NCBI GenBank assembly: GCA_011087865.1
Contig: JAALKW010000005.1
Coordinates: forward strand, 1-38,277
From: Legionellaceae bacterium
GTDB lineage: Bacteria; Pseudomonadota; Gammaproteobacteria; Legionellales; Legionellaceae
Length of the DNA stretch: 38,277 bases
Direction of reading: 5' to 3'
Below, piece after piece: positions 16,069-25,324 of the stretch. The number at the start of each line of letters is the position of its first letter. Position 1 is the stretch's first letter. The position numbers were made by a program, and so were the translations under genes. A model generated the notes under the pieces. It saw only the letters and a list, made by a program, of their open reading frames with translations. It was not told the DNA's origin and made no database searches.

Positions 16069-16323
16069 ATGAGGTATTCAATTTTCTCTCAAGATCATGT
16101 TAAGCAAGTCGGAACAGCTGACCTAGAAGTACTACTAGAAGTACTACGCAATAAGCTCGCAAAAGATATTCTTTCGCCATTAGAAACATTAAATAAGAAT
16201 CGACCCGGTAACCCGAACAATGAAAGCGCTTTAAAAATACTTTATGTTTTGTCTAAAACCTTAAAAGCGACACATAACACAGAAGAAACAGCTACAAAAC
16301 AGCCTGCTGCTCCAGCTGCTTAA
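16069..16323 (+). CDS. Putative FIR protein (functional equivalent of IcmR), IcmQ partner
   Basis: The 84-residue product shows no sequence relation that I can see to Legionella IcmR. It occupies the icmR position between icmS and icmQ, where other Legionellales carry highly divergent FIR genes whose products bind and control the membrane-active IcmQ. It is predicted helical: two helices around DLEVLLEVLRNKLAKDILSPLETL and SALKILYVLSKTLKAT are separated by a Pro/Asn/Gly-rich turn, and the C terminus is Ala/Pro-rich. A two-helix build suits a FIR protein that packs on IcmQ. AAGAGGTG before the ATG at 16069 is a good ribosome site. A PmrA-type box lies 80 bp upstream. The assignment rests on position and size. 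Confidence 0.7.
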   Translation: MRYSIFSQDHVKQVGTADLEVLLEVLRNKLAKDILSPLETLNKNRPGNPNNESALKILYVLSKTLKATHNTEETATKQPAAPAA

Positions 16324-16381
16324 ACCGAATCTATCAGTGGAAAGATTTATTTGAGTTTTAATTTGCTATAATTCAAGAACT

Positions 16382-16957
16382 ATGAAAAATAATAAATTAT
16401 CAGAGCAACAAATTAAAGCTATCTTAGATGCTTTTCATGAAGCGCTTGACCATGGTCCATGGGCAAGCTCGGCATTGTTACGTGTGCTCGGCAAAAAACT
16501 TCAAGGATTGTCTGATAAGTTTGAAGACGAAGTCGGTTTAGAACAAAACGCACTGACTCAAGAAGAGAGTGAGCATCATACCCAGAAAAAACCGCAAGAC
16601 ATGCAGCAAGAAGTGTTTGTGGGTTTATATTCTTCGGATGGTACGAGCCTTAGATCTTGGGAGCATATTTTAGTTAATCTTCCACGGCAAATGATTTCTC
16701 GTCCTGTTTATACCCATGAAGAAGATATCAAACAAGCCATTCGTGCGCGAGATAACCCAATGAATGAAGGCTATGTTGCAATTTATATTAATAAAGCAAA
16801 TATTCTTACCATGCCCGAAGATAGAACCCCTAAAGATCGCTTAGGCACGTCGCTACTCACCTTGAAAGATAAGTCTTTATTGCTGGATCACATCATTCGG
16901 TTTGTGCATATGACCGGCGTATATAGCTATACACGTGGGCGTTTGGTTAAAGATTAA
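16382..16957 (+). CDS. icmQ: Dot/Icm protein IcmQ
   Basis: IcmQ can insert into membranes and bind NAD+; IcmR or a FIR protein keeps it in check. The 191-residue product equals the Legionella length. The N-terminal helical domain (about residues 1-60, LDAFHEALDHGPWASSALLRVLGKKL) is the partner-binding part. A variable acidic linker follows (about 65-80), then the C-terminal ADP-ribosylating-toxin-like fold from VFVGLYSSDGTSLRSW onward. No strong ribosome site precedes the ATG. It lies 58 bp after the FIR gene and is probably cotranscribed with it. Confidence 0.94.
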   Translation: MKNNKLSEQQIKAILDAFHEALDHGPWASSALLRVLGKKLQGLSDKFEDEVGLEQNALTQEESEHHTQKKPQDMQQEVFVGLYSSDGTSLRSWEHILVNLPRQMISRPVYTHEEDIKQAIRARDNPMNEGYVAIYINKANILTMPEDRTPKDRLGTSLLTLKDKSLLLDHIIRFVHMTGVYSYTRGRLVKD

Positions 16958-17045
16958 TCGAAGCATACGCTCTAAAGTCGCATCAACAAGAAACTGGGTA
17001 TATACTCAAAAGTAATCCGATCGCTTTTTAAGTGTAGAAAAATAT

Positions 17046-18179
17046 ATGGCCCAACAACAACAGCAACAATCTGGCGATAATTCACTTGCTCCTGTTTGGA
17101 TAACACTGCTTTTAGTGATGACAGGTTATGTCATTTGGTATTTTGGACATGCCTATATTGTTTCTTTTGTGTTTTTTTTAAATATTCTGCAAGCTAAATT
17201 GATTACACTGGTGTTGAGTGACTCAGTACTGGAACAAGAAATTATATTGATGCAAACAGCCAATCCTCAAAGCGTAGAATGGAAAGACTTGGTTGAGTTA
17301 ACCAGTCGTGTGGGTGAATATGTCCGTTATCCTGTGGCGGTGGTACTCGGTTTTTTGGCTTTTTATTTATATAAATCCAATGTCACACTTAAATTTAAAA
17401 GAACCCATAGCATGGATACACTGAAAACACAGGAGCAGGCAAACTGGCCCTGTATTATTCCAGCCGTCAAAAAAATGGATTTGGTGGCGACTGATGTGAA
17501 CAAAGGCCCCTGGGCAATGGGCATGACGCCGATGGAGTTTGCTCGCAAGCATAAATTATTAAGAAAAGAAGATGCGCTGCTAGATACACCACTTCCAGGA
17601 CAAGAAATGACAGCAGGCATACGTCGCGGGGATGCAAAGCGTGTATTTACGTTACAACTTGGGCCTTATTGGGATGGTTTTCAAACCTGTTCACCGCAGA
17701 TGCAAGCATTGGCAGCTGTTTTTATGGCGCGCATGCATCGTGATAGAGAGGCGGCGACCTTGATTTTGACAACATTAGATAAAACGTATGTGGATGGTAA
17801 GCCAGACTACTCAGTGGCTCTGCCAACCATTAAAAAATATGAGAATACGGAGTCGGTACAAAATATTATACAAAAACATGCCTATCAGCTAACGGTGATG
17901 GCCGAATTATTAAAGGCTTCTCGAGATGATGGGGTAGTGCCTAGTGCTGAGTTTTTATGGCTTAAGCCGATAGATAGACGTTTGTGGTATATGCTGAATA
18001 GCATTGGAAGGCAAACGCCTTACTCTGAAGTGGGAGGGCCTTTTGCACATTGGCGAGCAGAACAAGTGATGGGGCGGCGCTCGTTAACACCAATGATTGA
18101 TGAAGCCATTCGAGCGCTTGAGATAGCAATCAAAGAAATTTTGCTCTCACCGAAAGAATTGAGGGGGCTCACTCCATGA
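17046..18179 (+). CDS. dotM: Dot/Icm coupling-complex protein DotM (IcmP)
   Basis: DotM is an inner-membrane partner of the coupling ATPase DotL. Its basic cytoplasmic domain recognises acidic Glu-rich motifs in effectors. The 377-residue product is about the Legionella length. It has a Gln-rich start, two or three hydrophobic segments (about residues 18-50 and 95-115) and the characteristic soluble domain with GPWAMGMTPMEFARKHKLL and the conserved SVGGPFAHWRAE-like segment near residue 330. Its stop overlaps the dotL start by 4 bp (ATGA), which suggests coupled translation of the two partners. The acidic tail of the protein at 3209-4933 is the sort of ligand DotM homologues bind. Confidence 0.95.
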   Translation: MAQQQQQQSGDNSLAPVWITLLLVMTGYVIWYFGHAYIVSFVFFLNILQAKLITLVLSDSVLEQEIILMQTANPQSVEWKDLVELTSRVGEYVRYPVAVVLGFLAFYLYKSNVTLKFKRTHSMDTLKTQEQANWPCIIPAVKKMDLVATDVNKGPWAMGMTPMEFARKHKLLRKEDALLDTPLPGQEMTAGIRRGDAKRVFTLQLGPYWDGFQTCSPQMQALAAVFMARMHRDREAATLILTTLDKTYVDGKPDYSVALPTIKKYENTESVQNIIQKHAYQLTVMAELLKASRDDGVVPSAEFLWLKPIDRRLWYMLNSIGRQTPYSEVGGPFAHWRAEQVMGRRSLTPMIDEAIRALEIAIKEILLSPKELRGLTP

Positions 18180-20527
18180 AACGAGGGATTGATGCACGCC
18201 ATGAGGTAGATCCGACCCGGTTATTACGAGACACACGAACCATTGGTGAGCGGTTAAGCACGTTTTTTTCTGATTCAGGCAATGTTGCCATTTTATTGAT
18301 TGTCATGGCAGGGGTCGGCTATGTTTTTCCAGTAGCTGCAGGTTTTGTGCTGATTTTAGGAATATGTACTTATTTTTATACCTCGACACGAAAGCAAATG
18401 TTACCGATTCGATTGCCGAAAGTGGCCAAAATTAAAGATTTCAATGATTTAATTCCAGGGATTAAAAAACCAAATAAAGCACGAGGCATTGCTTATTTTG
18501 GTAATGACGATAAAACAAACGAAGAACTGTGGTTTGCCAATGAAGACATGCGAACACACGTACTTATTTTTGGTTCAACCGGAAGTGGTAAAACAGAAGC
18601 TTTAGTGTCCATGGCATATAATGCTTTGGTGCAAGGCAGTGGATTTATTTATGTCGACGGAAAAGGGGATAATTCGCTCTATGCAAAAGTATTTTCGATG
18701 GTCCGGAGCATGGGGCGCGAAGATGATTTATTGCTGATTAATTTTATGACCGGTGCGCGTGATATTGTCGGTCCTCAGAAAAGCCGGTTATCAAATACGC
18801 TCAATCCTTTTTGCCAAGGCTCATCCAGCATGTTAACGCAGCTGGTGGTGAATTTAATGGGGAGCTCGGGTCAATCCTCTGATGGTGATATGTGGAAAGG
18901 GCGTGCGATTGCATTTGTTGAAGCGTTAATGCGGCTATTGGTGTATATGCGAGATGAAGGAGCTATTTTACTCGATGCCAATAATATCCGAAATTATTTT
19001 GATATACAGCGCTTAGAATCGATTGTGATTGATAAAGTATTTCCACGTGATGACCAAGAAAGTGTAAATATTGAGTCTATTCCAAAGCTTGTGACCGATC
19101 CCCTTCGAAATTATCTCATGACATTACCGGGTTATAATAAAGAAAAAAAAGGAAAACAAGTCTCACAGGTGCTCGAGCAGCATGGTTTTATTACGATGCA
19201 ATTGGTTCGAAGCTTTTCTTCTTTAGCGGATACGTATGGGCATATTATTCGAACCAATCTGGCAGAGGTGGATTTTAAAGACGTGGTGTTAAACCGACGT
19301 ATTTTAGTGGTATTACTGCCTGCTTTAGAGAAATCACCGGATGAACTTGCAAATTTAGGTAAAATTATTGTGGCGTCGTTGAAAGCCATGATGGCCGCAG
19401 GGCTTGGTGAAGAGGTGGAGGGGGAATATCGAGATGTGATTGAACGTAAGCCAACCACCGCGCCAACGCCTTATTTATGTATTTTAGATGAGTATGGGTA
19501 TTATGCGGTACAAGGCTTTGCTGTGGTGCCAGCACAGGCCAGGTCACTTGGATTTTCGGCGATTTTTGCAGGGCAGGATTTACCGGCATTTCAAAAAACC
19601 TCAAAAGAAGAAGCGGCATCTATTGGCGCGAATACAAATATTAAAATTTGTATGAAACTTGAGGATCCAACCGAAACCTGGGACTTTTTTACCAAAACAG
19701 CAGGCGAGGCATACGTAACCAAAGTTGATGCTTTTCAAACAAAAGATACGAGTATCGCGAATACTTATCAAGATACCAAAAGTTCTTCGTTTGAAAAGCG
19801 TGCGCGTATTGATTTATTAGATTTAAAAGATCAAACCGAAGGTGAGGCGCATATTTTCTTTCGCTCACAAGTGATTCGGGCACGTATGTTTTACGCCAAT
19901 CCCAAACCAGTAGCACGATTAAAGATTAATCAGTTTTTAAAAGTAGAGCCGCCATCAGATGCTTATTTAGCCAAATTATCTCAGCAAAGTAAGTTATTTC
20001 AATCTGTGATAGAAGGGGGGGATTTAACGATTCGAGTGGCTTCAACAGCAGCCGATGATGAAATTCCGCTGGTTGCATCTTTATTGAAAGAAGCGAAAGA
20101 GAAAGAAAAAGATTCAATGAAGCGGGGTGTTGCAGCACTGCTAGCCTTTCATAAACGCAATGAGCCAGAACAGGTGGATGAGTTATTTGATGAAACGCCA
20201 GTTGAGAACATCACAATATTTAGTCCATTACGAGAGTTACCACCCGGTACGCCTCCTATTTTGGCAGCAGACGCGGATGCATTTGCAGAGCCGTTATTGC
20301 CGATTCAAGTTGCGCGTGATTACTTGATGAGTATCGGAAGGTTATCAGGCGCTAAAGATAAGCTTGCAGGGGCTGTTGCGAACGAAATAATTAAAGATTT
20401 ACAAATGGCAACCAATTATCCGCCAATACATCATATTTTAATGGATGCGGCTGAGCTTACAGGAGCAGTTCATATATTAGTACAGCGTATTCATGAAGCA
20501 CGAGATAAAGCGTCTGAAAAAAAATAA
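18176..20527 (+). CDS. dotL: Dot/Icm type IV coupling ATPase DotL (IcmO)
   Basis: DotL is the VirD4-like coupling protein that gathers effectors at the inner membrane. The 783-residue product equals the Legionella length. Two hydrophobic segments lie near residues 37-75. The P-loop is GSTGSGKT at residues 133-140, and the Walker B-type ILDEYG lies near residue 437. The last 200 residues form the helical tail that in Legionella binds IcmS-IcmW, LvgA and DotN. The gene is translationally coupled to dotM. A 92-bp AT-rich gap follows, with only a weak promoter-like TTGTCT, so dotK may be transcribed by read-through. Confidence 0.97.
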   Translation: MKRGIDARHEVDPTRLLRDTRTIGERLSTFFSDSGNVAILLIVMAGVGYVFPVAAGFVLILGICTYFYTSTRKQMLPIRLPKVAKIKDFNDLIPGIKKPNKARGIAYFGNDDKTNEELWFANEDMRTHVLIFGSTGSGKTEALVSMAYNALVQGSGFIYVDGKGDNSLYAKVFSMVRSMGREDDLLLINFMTGARDIVGPQKSRLSNTLNPFCQGSSSMLTQLVVNLMGSSGQSSDGDMWKGRAIAFVEALMRLLVYMRDEGAILLDANNIRNYFDIQRLESIVIDKVFPRDDQESVNIESIPKLVTDPLRNYLMTLPGYNKEKKGKQVSQVLEQHGFITMQLVRSFSSLADTYGHIIRTNLAEVDFKDVVLNRRILVVLLPALEKSPDELANLGKIIVASLKAMMAAGLGEEVEGEYRDVIERKPTTAPTPYLCILDEYGYYAVQGFAVVPAQARSLGFSAIFAGQDLPAFQKTSKEEAASIGANTNIKICMKLEDPTETWDFFTKTAGEAYVTKVDAFQTKDTSIANTYQDTKSSSFEKRARIDLLDLKDQTEGEAHIFFRSQVIRARMFYANPKPVARLKINQFLKVEPPSDAYLAKLSQQSKLFQSVIEGGDLTIRVASTAADDEIPLVASLLKEAKEKEKDSMKRGVAALLAFHKRNEPEQVDELFDETPVENITIFSPLRELPPGTPPILAADADAFAEPLLPIQVARDYLMSIGRLSGAKDKLAGAVANEIIKDLQMATNYPPIHHILMDAAELTGAVHILVQRIHEARDKASEKK

Positions 20528-20619
20528 AAAAATAAAAAAATTAGAAGAATTAAACTTGTCTCTTTGGGTTGAGTATGTTTTTATGGGGAATACTTTGCGG
20601 CCAATGAGGGTTTGAATCC

Positions 20620-21192
20620 GTGTTGAGTCGATATTTTTTAAATAGACTTGGCAACTTGCCTAATTTATTGATATTACTTGTTTGTATGTTGCTTGGCGCC
20701 TGCCAATCAGCCCCTACTCCCAGTATTATTCGTGACGAACCGATTTTGCCTCAGCAAGTCGCTTTGGGTGATGCTGAAATCATTGCATTAGAAAAGCGCT
20801 TAACCGAGCGAGGGGTTCAAATTATTTCTGTGGGACAAGATTACTTATTAACGATTCCTGCTAAGGCATTATTTGGCGACCAATCGCCGCGATTAACCTG
20901 GGAGTCGTATGATGAGCTAAATGAAATTGCGTGTTATTTACGACAATTTCGTAAAGTAGGGGTTGAGGTAACAGGTTATGCTAGCCGTTATGTCTCCACC
21001 AAGCGTGAGCATGCCTTGTCAGCCACGCGTGCAGAAGTGGTGGCGAATTATCTATGGTCACAAGGTGTAGACACACGGTTACTTTTTTCTCGTGGAGAAG
21101 GTAATGACAAGCCCCTTGTCATCGGAGCACGTGCAAGTGATAAATCACCGAATGCACGGATTGAAATTACGTTTAGACGAACGATTGTATAA
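20620..21192 (+). CDS. dotK: Dot/Icm outer-membrane lipoprotein DotK (IcmN)
   Basis: DotK is a peripheral lipoprotein of the Dot/Icm outer-membrane core with an OmpA-like peptidoglycan-binding domain. The 190-residue product has a lipoprotein signal with lipobox LLGAC (Cys28) and, from about residue 95, an OmpA-type domain with the VEVTGYASR, ALSATRAEVVANYLWSQGV and NARIEITFRR segments. The GTG at 20620 gives a normal-length signal peptide; the adjacent TTG is an alternative. The length matches Legionella IcmN. Confidence 0.93.
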   Translation: MLSRYFLNRLGNLPNLLILLVCMLLGACQSAPTPSIIRDEPILPQQVALGDAEIIALEKRLTERGVQIISVGQDYLLTIPAKALFGDQSPRLTWESYDELNEIACYLRQFRKVGVEVTGYASRYVSTKREHALSATRAEVVANYLWSQGVDTRLLFSRGEGNDKPLVIGARASDKSPNARIEITFRRTIV

Positions 21193-21235
21193 AAAACCAT
21201 ATAATCGTTTTTAATAAAAGCAGGTAGGAGCAAGC

Positions 21236-21520
21236 ATGCGGCGTGAAGTGTGGCGTTTACTCATACAGTCAAAGCGATTTTATGTAGGAACGTTTCGGTT
21301 TATTGAAAGCGCACTTGTTTTTTCTTTGGTAATCAGCGTATTGTTAAGTTTTGGATTAATTTATGTGTATTTACATATCCCCGAACGGCATTACTATGCA
21401 ACAAATGGCGAGGCTCCACCAATTGAATTAACCGCAATGGATGAAGCCAATAAGACATCAGTCCCTTTATTGGCTGATGATCCAACGGTTGATGATGCTG
21501 AGAAGCTCATGCCCAATTAA
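21236..21520 (+). CDS. dotJ: Dot/Icm protein DotJ (IcmM)
   Basis: DotJ is a small inner-membrane protein that associates with DotI. The 94-residue product equals the Legionella length. It has a short cytoplasmic N terminus, one transmembrane helix (about residues 22-45) and a short periplasmic end that starts IPERHYYATNGEAPPIEL. That end resembles the post-membrane part of DotI (HPPIPKYFATSINGRITPLFAL), as expected for a truncated DotI relative. It lies 12 bp before dotI. Confidence 0.92.
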   Translation: MRREVWRLLIQSKRFYVGTFRFIESALVFSLVISVLLSFGLIYVYLHIPERHYYATNGEAPPIELTAMDEANKTSVPLLADDPTVDDAEKLMPN

Positions 21521-21532
21521 AGAGAGGATACT

Positions 21533-22180
21533 ATGGCAGAAGACGCCTTAACCGCGGTGACATTAAGAAATACCTTTTATCGCGACGGCCAACGTAAAGT
21601 CATTTTGGTTTTATTGCTTTCTATTATTGTTAATTTTTTGATGATATCACTGTTAGCTTATTTGCTGACGCATCCGCCTATTCCTAAATACTTTGCAACC
21701 AGCATCAACGGACGCATTACCCCTTTGTTTGCACTCAATGAGCCGAATCAATCAGATTCAGCGGTGCTGCAGTGGACCAATCAAGCAGCTATTGCAGCGT
21801 TCACGTATAATTTTGTAAACTATAGAACAGAGTTACAAGCATCATCAGATTTTTTTACTTCTTCTGGCTGGACACAATTTTTAAAAGCTCTGCAAGATTC
21901 TAATAATTTGGATGCGGTGAAAGCAAAAAAATTAATTGTGTCAGCGGTTGCTACCAGTGCTCCTATTATTTTGCAAAAAGGCTTATTAAATGGTCGTTAT
22001 TCATGGCGGATACAAATGCCGATTCTTGTGACGTATCAAAGTGCGAGTGAGTTTTCACAGCAGCGTAATGTCGTGACTATTTTGGTGACACGAATATCCA
22101 CTTTGAATTCGCCAAGAGGGATTGGGATTGCACAGTTTGTGGTTGGACCTGCTGCGACGAGTGGAGCTGACACGCAATGA
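21533..22180 (+). CDS. dotI: Dot/Icm inner-membrane protein DotI (IcmL)
   Basis: DotI is the VirB8-like inner-membrane component; its periplasmic domain adopts a VirB8/TraM fold. The 215-residue product has a cytoplasmic N terminus, a single transmembrane helix (about residues 24-46) and a periplasmic domain with WTNQAAIAAFTYNFVNYR, FFTSSGWTQFLKAL and LLNGRYSWRIQMPILVTY, all typical of IcmL. The length is close to Legionella's 212. It overlaps dotH by 4 bp. Confidence 0.95.
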   Translation: MAEDALTAVTLRNTFYRDGQRKVILVLLLSIIVNFLMISLLAYLLTHPPIPKYFATSINGRITPLFALNEPNQSDSAVLQWTNQAAIAAFTYNFVNYRTELQASSDFFTSSGWTQFLKALQDSNNLDAVKAKKLIVSAVATSAPIILQKGLLNGRYSWRIQMPILVTYQSASEFSQQRNVVTILVTRISTLNSPRGIGIAQFVVGPAATSGADTQ

Positions 22181-23232
22181 GAATCAGAATGATATTCCCC
22201 TGTTTTTTGCTGCTAGCTTCTTATTTATTTTCGCCTTGGGCCTTCAGTGCCTCATCAAAAGATGATTCTGCTCAGCAGGCATTAGACCAATTACGGCTAT
22301 TGCAGCAAAAACTAGGTGCCAAAGACAGTAATAGTAAGACAGAGACATCGTCAACAAGTACCACTACAAAATCACCGACTAAAATAATGCAACCGCCGTC
22401 TCGACGGGCACGGGCGCAAAGCAGTGGTAATGAGGCCGTGATGAGCGCTTCAGATGAAAGCATGATCAATGAACTGGCATTTGATGAAGTAGAAAAGCAA
22501 TTGTTTCCGTTAACACCCAAAGAAACGGTAAGAATTAAAAAGCGCTATCATGAAGATGAGTATGCGCTAGCTACTTCACCAGAAACACCGCCGAAGCCCA
22601 CAGCAACATCACAGTTTGTCAATTTATCCCCTGGTTCAACACCGCCAGCGATTCGTTTATCGCAAGGTTTTGTGTCGTCACTGGTTTTTCTTGATTCAAC
22701 GGGTGCAGCATGGCCGATTTCAGCATATGATTTGGGTGATCCGAATGCGTTTAATATCCAATGGGATAAAGTCAGTAATACCTTGATGATTCAGGCGAGC
22801 AAATTATATACCTATGGTAATTTGGCTGTTCGATTGAAAGGCTTGAATACTCCTGTCATGCTAACCCTTATTCCAGGGCAAAAAGCAGTGGATTATCGTG
22901 TGGATTTACGCGTTCAAGGGTATGGACCGAATGCAAAGCAAATGCCAATGGGGGCTAATTTGCCACCCTCTGCCAGTGATGTTTTACTGCATGTATTAGA
23001 TGGCGTGCCACCAGCAGGCAGTACACGTTTAACCGTGAGCGGAGGCGATGCAAAAGCTTGGCTCTTAAAGAGTCGAATGTTTATTAGGACCAATTTGACC
23101 ATTTTGTCTCCTGGATGGATTGGTAGCATGACGAGTGCAGATGGCACACATGCCTACGAAATGCATAAGTCGCCCGTGCTATTGGTTTCATGGCATGGAA
23201 AAGTGATGCAGCTTAAGGTAGAAGGGTTATAA
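22177..23232 (+). CDS. dotH: Dot/Icm outer-membrane core protein DotH (IcmK)
   Basis: DotH is a VirB9-like component of the outer-membrane core complex with DotC, DotD and DotG. The 351-residue product has a cleavable signal peptide (about residues 1-24, ending WAFSA). A Ser/Thr/Gln-rich variable region follows to about residue 105, and then a beta-rich C-terminal domain with LSQGFVSSLVFLDSTGAAWPI, ANLPPSASDVLLHVLDGVPP and the conserved end HKSPVLLVSWHGK. It starts inside the end of dotI and ends 4 bp before dotG. Confidence 0.95.
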   Translation: MRIRMIFPCFLLLASYLFSPWAFSASSKDDSAQQALDQLRLLQQKLGAKDSNSKTETSSTSTTTKSPTKIMQPPSRRARAQSSGNEAVMSASDESMINELAFDEVEKQLFPLTPKETVRIKKRYHEDEYALATSPETPPKPTATSQFVNLSPGSTPPAIRLSQGFVSSLVFLDSTGAAWPISAYDLGDPNAFNIQWDKVSNTLMIQASKLYTYGNLAVRLKGLNTPVMLTLIPGQKAVDYRVDLRVQGYGPNAKQMPMGANLPPSASDVLLHVLDGVPPAGSTRLTVSGGDAKAWLLKSRMFIRTNLTILSPGWIGSMTSADGTHAYEMHKSPVLLVSWHGKVMQLKVEGL

Positions 23233-23236
23233 CACC

Positions 23237-25306
23237 ATGGCCGGAAAAAAAGAGAATATAAAAGCACTTTTTTCAAATACACGAACCCGCGTGATTATTT
23301 TGTTCACCGCGATTTTGTTGGTGGCGAGTGTGATGATTGGTTTTTTTAAAATAAGGGCTTTTAATCAAGATAACGTTGTGTCATCTGCAAACGTTAAAAA
23401 AGTGCCAACCAATATTAAATCTATTCCGGGTAGCCTGAACCAGACGGCTCAATATGCAACCCTTCAAAATAAGCAAAATATTGATCAAGCTGAATCAGCT
23501 TCTAAAAGTGGTGGCAGTGCGATTCCAACCATTATTAAAACACAAGCATTTGGTGATGGCGTGGATTTAATTGGACCACAATATGGTGAAGGGGGCGAGG
23601 GCTTTGTGACGTTGTCACACTCAAATACAGATGGTGTGTCAAAAAGCTTATGGTTTGAAAAATTGAAGACAGAAGCATGTAGCACTGCAGCTATCAAAGA
23701 AATACTCGATAAAGGGGCAACCCTTTCGGATTTGCATCAAGAGTGCAGTTGCTGTCAACTCAAAAAATATGGCTATAAATTTGAAGATTTGCATACCGTT
23801 TGCTCTTGTCCAGAGCTCAAAGCGGCAGGCTTTACGGCACGTGAGATCAAAGCGATTCCTTTGACAGTGTCAGATTTAAAAGCTTGTGGTTTTTCTGCTT
23901 GTGCAACGCGATCAGCGGGCGTTGATTTAGCGGCCATGAAAGGTGGCGGATTTTCAGACGGTGAATTAAAAGGGGCTGGTTTTTCTGATAAAGATATTTC
24001 TGCTGCAACAGGTTTGCCTGCGGGTGTCTCTTTAGATGATGTGCGTGCCGCAGGATGTGACCCTAAAAAATTAGCAGCATTGCGTGCGAAAGGCGTGAGT
24101 GCTGCCTCAATACAAAGAGTGAGCTCATGTAGTTTAGATCAATTAAAAGCGGCAGGTTTTTCTGAAGATGGCATTAAAGCCGCCACTGATTTGCCAGCAG
24201 GTGTTTCGGTGGATGATGTACAAAAGGCAGGATGTGATGCTAAAAAACTAGCGACATTGCGAGCACAAGGGGTGACTGCTGCCGCGATACAGCGTATTAG
24301 CTCGTGTAGTTTGGCGCAACTCAAAGCGGCAGGTTACACCAATGCCGAATTAGGTTTGCCAGCAGCTGATACGACGCAAGTGGCAGATAATGCCGACTTG
24401 AGTTCAATGGCGAGTATTCCCTCGATAACAGGCACTAAAAAAAATGATGTGAGTGCCGCTAAATCAGATACAAAAAAATTACAAGATCTCATGGCCCAAC
24501 AGCAAAGCAAAGCTTTAGAGCAGCGTTATCAGGCAAAAGTAAAGCAGCTCAGTGGACGGATGCTTTCAGCTGCGGGTCAGGCTCTTCAGGGTTGGAAAAA
24601 TGTGCCGACACAAGTCTTTATTATGAGCACAGAAAAAGAAGATAAAAATACGAAACAAGAAGCAGGATTAGCTTCCGAGACAGAAGCTGCGACACAAGCT
24701 GCAGCATCACCGGCCGGAACACTGACCAATCCCAATTCAATCTTTATTAAAACAGGCGATATTTTATTCGCAGTTTTAGAAACGTCGGTGAATACCGATG
24801 AGCCAGGTCCTATTTTGGCAACGATTGTTTCCGGTAAACTTAAAGGCTCAAAATTAATTGGAAGTTTTACGCTGCCATCAAATGCGGATCAAATGGTTGT
24901 GACGTTTAATACGCTCTCTATGCCAGGAGCAGACACCACGATGAGTATTAATGCCTATGCGATTGATCCAAATACAGCGCGTACGGCACTGGCTGTCCGT
25001 GTGAATCATCATTATTTGATGCGATATGGCTCTTTGTTTGCATCGACTTGCTTGGAAGGCTTTAGTAGTGCGATTCAATCAGCCGATACGACGATTACGA
25101 TTGGTGGTACGGGGGGAACAACCGATACAACGGTTCAAAATGGTATCAATCGTTCGATGCTTGAAAATGCATTAATCGGTTTAGGTGAAGTCGGTAAAGC
25201 ATGGTCAGAAACAGCCGAGAAATTAATGAATAAGCCGACAACAGTGGAGTTGTTTTCTGGCACAGGCATGGGCATCCTGTTTACACAAGATGTTCAGATA
25301 GGCTAA
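23237..25306 (+). CDS. dotG: Dot/Icm core channel protein DotG (IcmE)
   Basis: DotG is a VirB10-like protein spanning from inner to outer membrane and forming the central channel. The 689-residue product has an inner-membrane helix at about 15-33, a repeat region (about 150-375) and a VirB10-type C-terminal domain (about 490-689, starting near PNSIFIKTGDILFAVLETSVNTDEPGP). The repeats are Leu/Ala/Gly/Cys-rich (C-S-L-x-Q-L-K-A-A-G-F type) and include two tandem 59-residue units. Legionella DotG is about 1,050 residues, so the repeat region is strongly contracted here. The conserved C terminus appears intact. Confidence 0.95.
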   Translation: MAGKKENIKALFSNTRTRVIILFTAILLVASVMIGFFKIRAFNQDNVVSSANVKKVPTNIKSIPGSLNQTAQYATLQNKQNIDQAESASKSGGSAIPTIIKTQAFGDGVDLIGPQYGEGGEGFVTLSHSNTDGVSKSLWFEKLKTEACSTAAIKEILDKGATLSDLHQECSCCQLKKYGYKFEDLHTVCSCPELKAAGFTAREIKAIPLTVSDLKACGFSACATRSAGVDLAAMKGGGFSDGELKGAGFSDKDISAATGLPAGVSLDDVRAAGCDPKKLAALRAKGVSAASIQRVSSCSLDQLKAAGFSEDGIKAATDLPAGVSVDDVQKAGCDAKKLATLRAQGVTAAAIQRISSCSLAQLKAAGYTNAELGLPAADTTQVADNADLSSMASIPSITGTKKNDVSAAKSDTKKLQDLMAQQQSKALEQRYQAKVKQLSGRMLSAAGQALQGWKNVPTQVFIMSTEKEDKNTKQEAGLASETEAATQAAASPAGTLTNPNSIFIKTGDILFAVLETSVNTDEPGPILATIVSGKLKGSKLIGSFTLPSNADQMVVTFNTLSMPGADTTMSINAYAIDPNTARTALAVRVNHHYLMRYGSLFASTCLEGFSSAIQSADTTITIGGTGGTTDTTVQNGINRSMLENALIGLGEVGKAWSETAEKLMNKPTTVELFSGTGMGILFTQDVQIG
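23981..24334 (+). repeat. Two tandem 59-codon repeats within dotG
   Basis: Unit 1 is 23981-24157 and unit 2 is 24158-24334, in frame and of identical length. Both contain LPAGVS, DDV, AGCD, KKLA, LRA, GV and SSCSL-x-QLKAAG at matching places. Shorter degenerate relatives precede them. Confidence 0.85.
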
Positions 25307-25324
25307 TAACTGGGTGGATGGGTG

